From: Diphasiastrum complanatum
Taxonomy: Eukaryota > Streptophyta > Lycopodiopsida > Lycopodiales > Lycopodiaceae
DNA: 64,000 nt
Assembly: GCA_029204225.1 (NCBI GenBank)
Contig: CM055099.1
Span: 69,115,349 to 69,179,348, forward strand
Direction: 5' to 3'
Below are positions 62,734-64,000 of the stretch, one piece after another. Position numbers and translations under genes: made by a program. The notes under the pieces are model-generated. The model worked only from the letters and a program-made list of their open reading frames with translations, was not told where the DNA came from and did no database searches. Position 1 is the stretch's first letter. Each line of letters opens with the position of its first letter.

Positions 62734-64000
62734 GCTTTATAGGCCCAAAAGGAGCTATTAGCCTTAAGAACAAGGCAGTTCCCTCTTTAGGCCCTCCAAA
62801 GTAATTAATAAGGATAATAGGCCAACAAGGGCCCAATGTAGTTTGAATAATACTTAACAAGGGCTAACTATCCCTCAAGATAGTTAAGTTAAGTTAAGTA
62901 AGAGCATTGTCTATAACTAGCAAGAGACATCATTTTGTGAATCTTTTTGGCTCATTTGCAAGTGAGAGCTACTAGCTTCCTTGTGAATGTGAGCCATAGG
63001 AATCTCCATTGCTAGGTCTCATGTGCCCTATCCACATCAATCAATGCTCCATTTCCATTGATTGTACTCTTTCTTTCATTACTAATGTGATTCTATGGTG
63101 ATCTCCATGTTTCTAACTTTCTATTGATATCCTATCATGATTGTCTTGTTATCTTCTTGCTTCTAGGTTTACTTCATTGTTACTACTAGCATGCAACAAC
63201 CATATTTCACCTCTTCATGTGTAATCTACCAAACTATTGCCACATATTAGTTTGCATGCATGGAATGCACCTAACATCTACCTACTTTCTACAAATGTCA
63301 ATTTATCAACTAGATATGCACAAAACTACTTGCGTGTGTCCATTACAACTTGTGCATGCCTTGCATGTCACTTTGGAAACTTAGGACACAACACATTTGA
63401 ACTACCTCGAATTTCTACTAGCCCAATATTGGCCATTTCTATGTCTAAATCTACATGCATGTCATATTTGACCAATCTTGACATTGTGCATGTCATAAAT
63501 GACAACTTGAACCTATTACATGTGATGTAGCTCGAGTTTCTACAAGAATAAAAAGGATATTTACAACTTGTAAATGTACATGCATGATGAAAATGTTCAT
63601 CAACCCCTATAGTCAAGATGGATGGCTTTTTATTCTTCACACAACATCGCTTGTAAGAAAGAGGATCATTGATAATATAGTAGCTTGAATGCACTTGTTG
63701 AATGATCTCGAGTGCTTTGATGTCTAATTGATGTCTGTTCGTAATCAACTGTTTATTCATAATTCAGCACACTGGTTCATATTTGTTGAATGCTTAAACA
63801 AATTGTAACGTAGGTCAGCAGTGTTTGTCTACACTTTGGAGGATTGTAGATTTGTTATAGCAGGCAGTAGCCGGCAGACAAAATATCCAAGTTCAATCTA
63901 GAGAATGAGTCATGAAACCTTTTGGTTCGAATTCTAGGCTCCAAATTCTCAACAGATCAATCACAAAATTGACATTCTACACACTAGAAATCAAGATAAC
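62734..64000. other. Gene-free stretch to the window end
   Basis: No supported gene. An imperfect AAGTTAAGTTAAGT run lies near 62884. A 130-codon minus-strand frame at 63368-63760 lacks recognisable domains and is rejected. Confidence 0.35.

Noticed and set aside
63368-63760. 130-codon minus-strand ORF near the window end
   Set aside because: Unusual composition but no domain, and the opposite strand is also open; probably chance.
63920-63945. TTGGTTCGAATTC, a tRNA B-box-like word
   Set aside because: No acceptor stem, anticodon arm or A box could be folded around it.

Overview
This window looks like nuclear DNA of a land plant with a large, repeat-filled genome. The evidence is one intact FCS-like zinc finger (FLZ) gene (a family known from land plants), many decayed Ty1/Copia and Ty3/Gypsy retrotransposons with plant-type primer-binding sites (TGGTATCAGAGC class), two LINE remnants and very long AC, TC and TA microsatellites. 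The gene density, microsatellite load and divergent retroelements suggest a fern, gymnosperm or other large-genome plant more than a compact flowering-plant genome. That placement is inference; no organellar, bacterial or viral gene cluster was seen.

Layout. 1-3420: the 3' end of a Gypsy-like element on the minus strand, a degenerate tandem array (2311-2570) and a short split-exon coding remnant for a membrane-like protein (3061-3400). 4479-9780: retroelement graveyard, with a minus-strand Copia end and LTR (family A), a head-to-head internally deleted plus-strand Copia, a LINE remnant and a Gypsy integrase remnant. 9780-14390: almost empty AT-rich DNA. 14395-20041: Gypsy integrase, a compound microsatellite, a chromodomain-type Gypsy pol end with its LTR, and a Copia LTR of family B. 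20042-30730: long gene-free DNA with microsatellites, a G-rich patch and a degenerate tandem repeat. 30731-37228: Copia fragments, then a Gypsy integrase remnant followed by an extra 3' ORF and an LTR (family C, shared with the left edge). 37229-45526: microsatellites, a Copia integrase piece, a possible LTR, a LINE remnant and a 70-bp tandem duplication. 45527-49233: the best Copia pol (family A, with RT and RNase H) and a second Copia remnant.

50760-55600 is a gene island. An FLZ gene of two coding exons (52604-53427 and 53646-53823, 333 residues) lies about 0.8 kb downstream of a promoter-like block holding seven CACGTG G-boxes, with three repeats of a CCGTTGGAT plus G-box module. This is the only gene I regard as functional. 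FLZ proteins are known adaptors of the SnRK1 energy-sensing kinase, and the G-box/ABRE-like cluster would suit light, stress or ABA input; that link is inference.

55600-64000: coiled-coil and low-complexity ORFs of unknown origin, a 334-bp MITE-like element with 17-bp terminal inverted repeats, a family B LTR whose leader carries a long (TC)n tract, a Copia deletion derivative with a clean 5' LTR and PBS, a near-perfect inverted repeat of about 182-bp arms made from LTR sequence, and an unidentified ORF with one stop. I found no CRISPR array, tRNA, rRNA or clearly new enzymatic system. The most unusual items are the modular G-box block, the inverted repeat, the conserved extra ORF beside the family C LTR, and LTR-leader microsatellite expansion.
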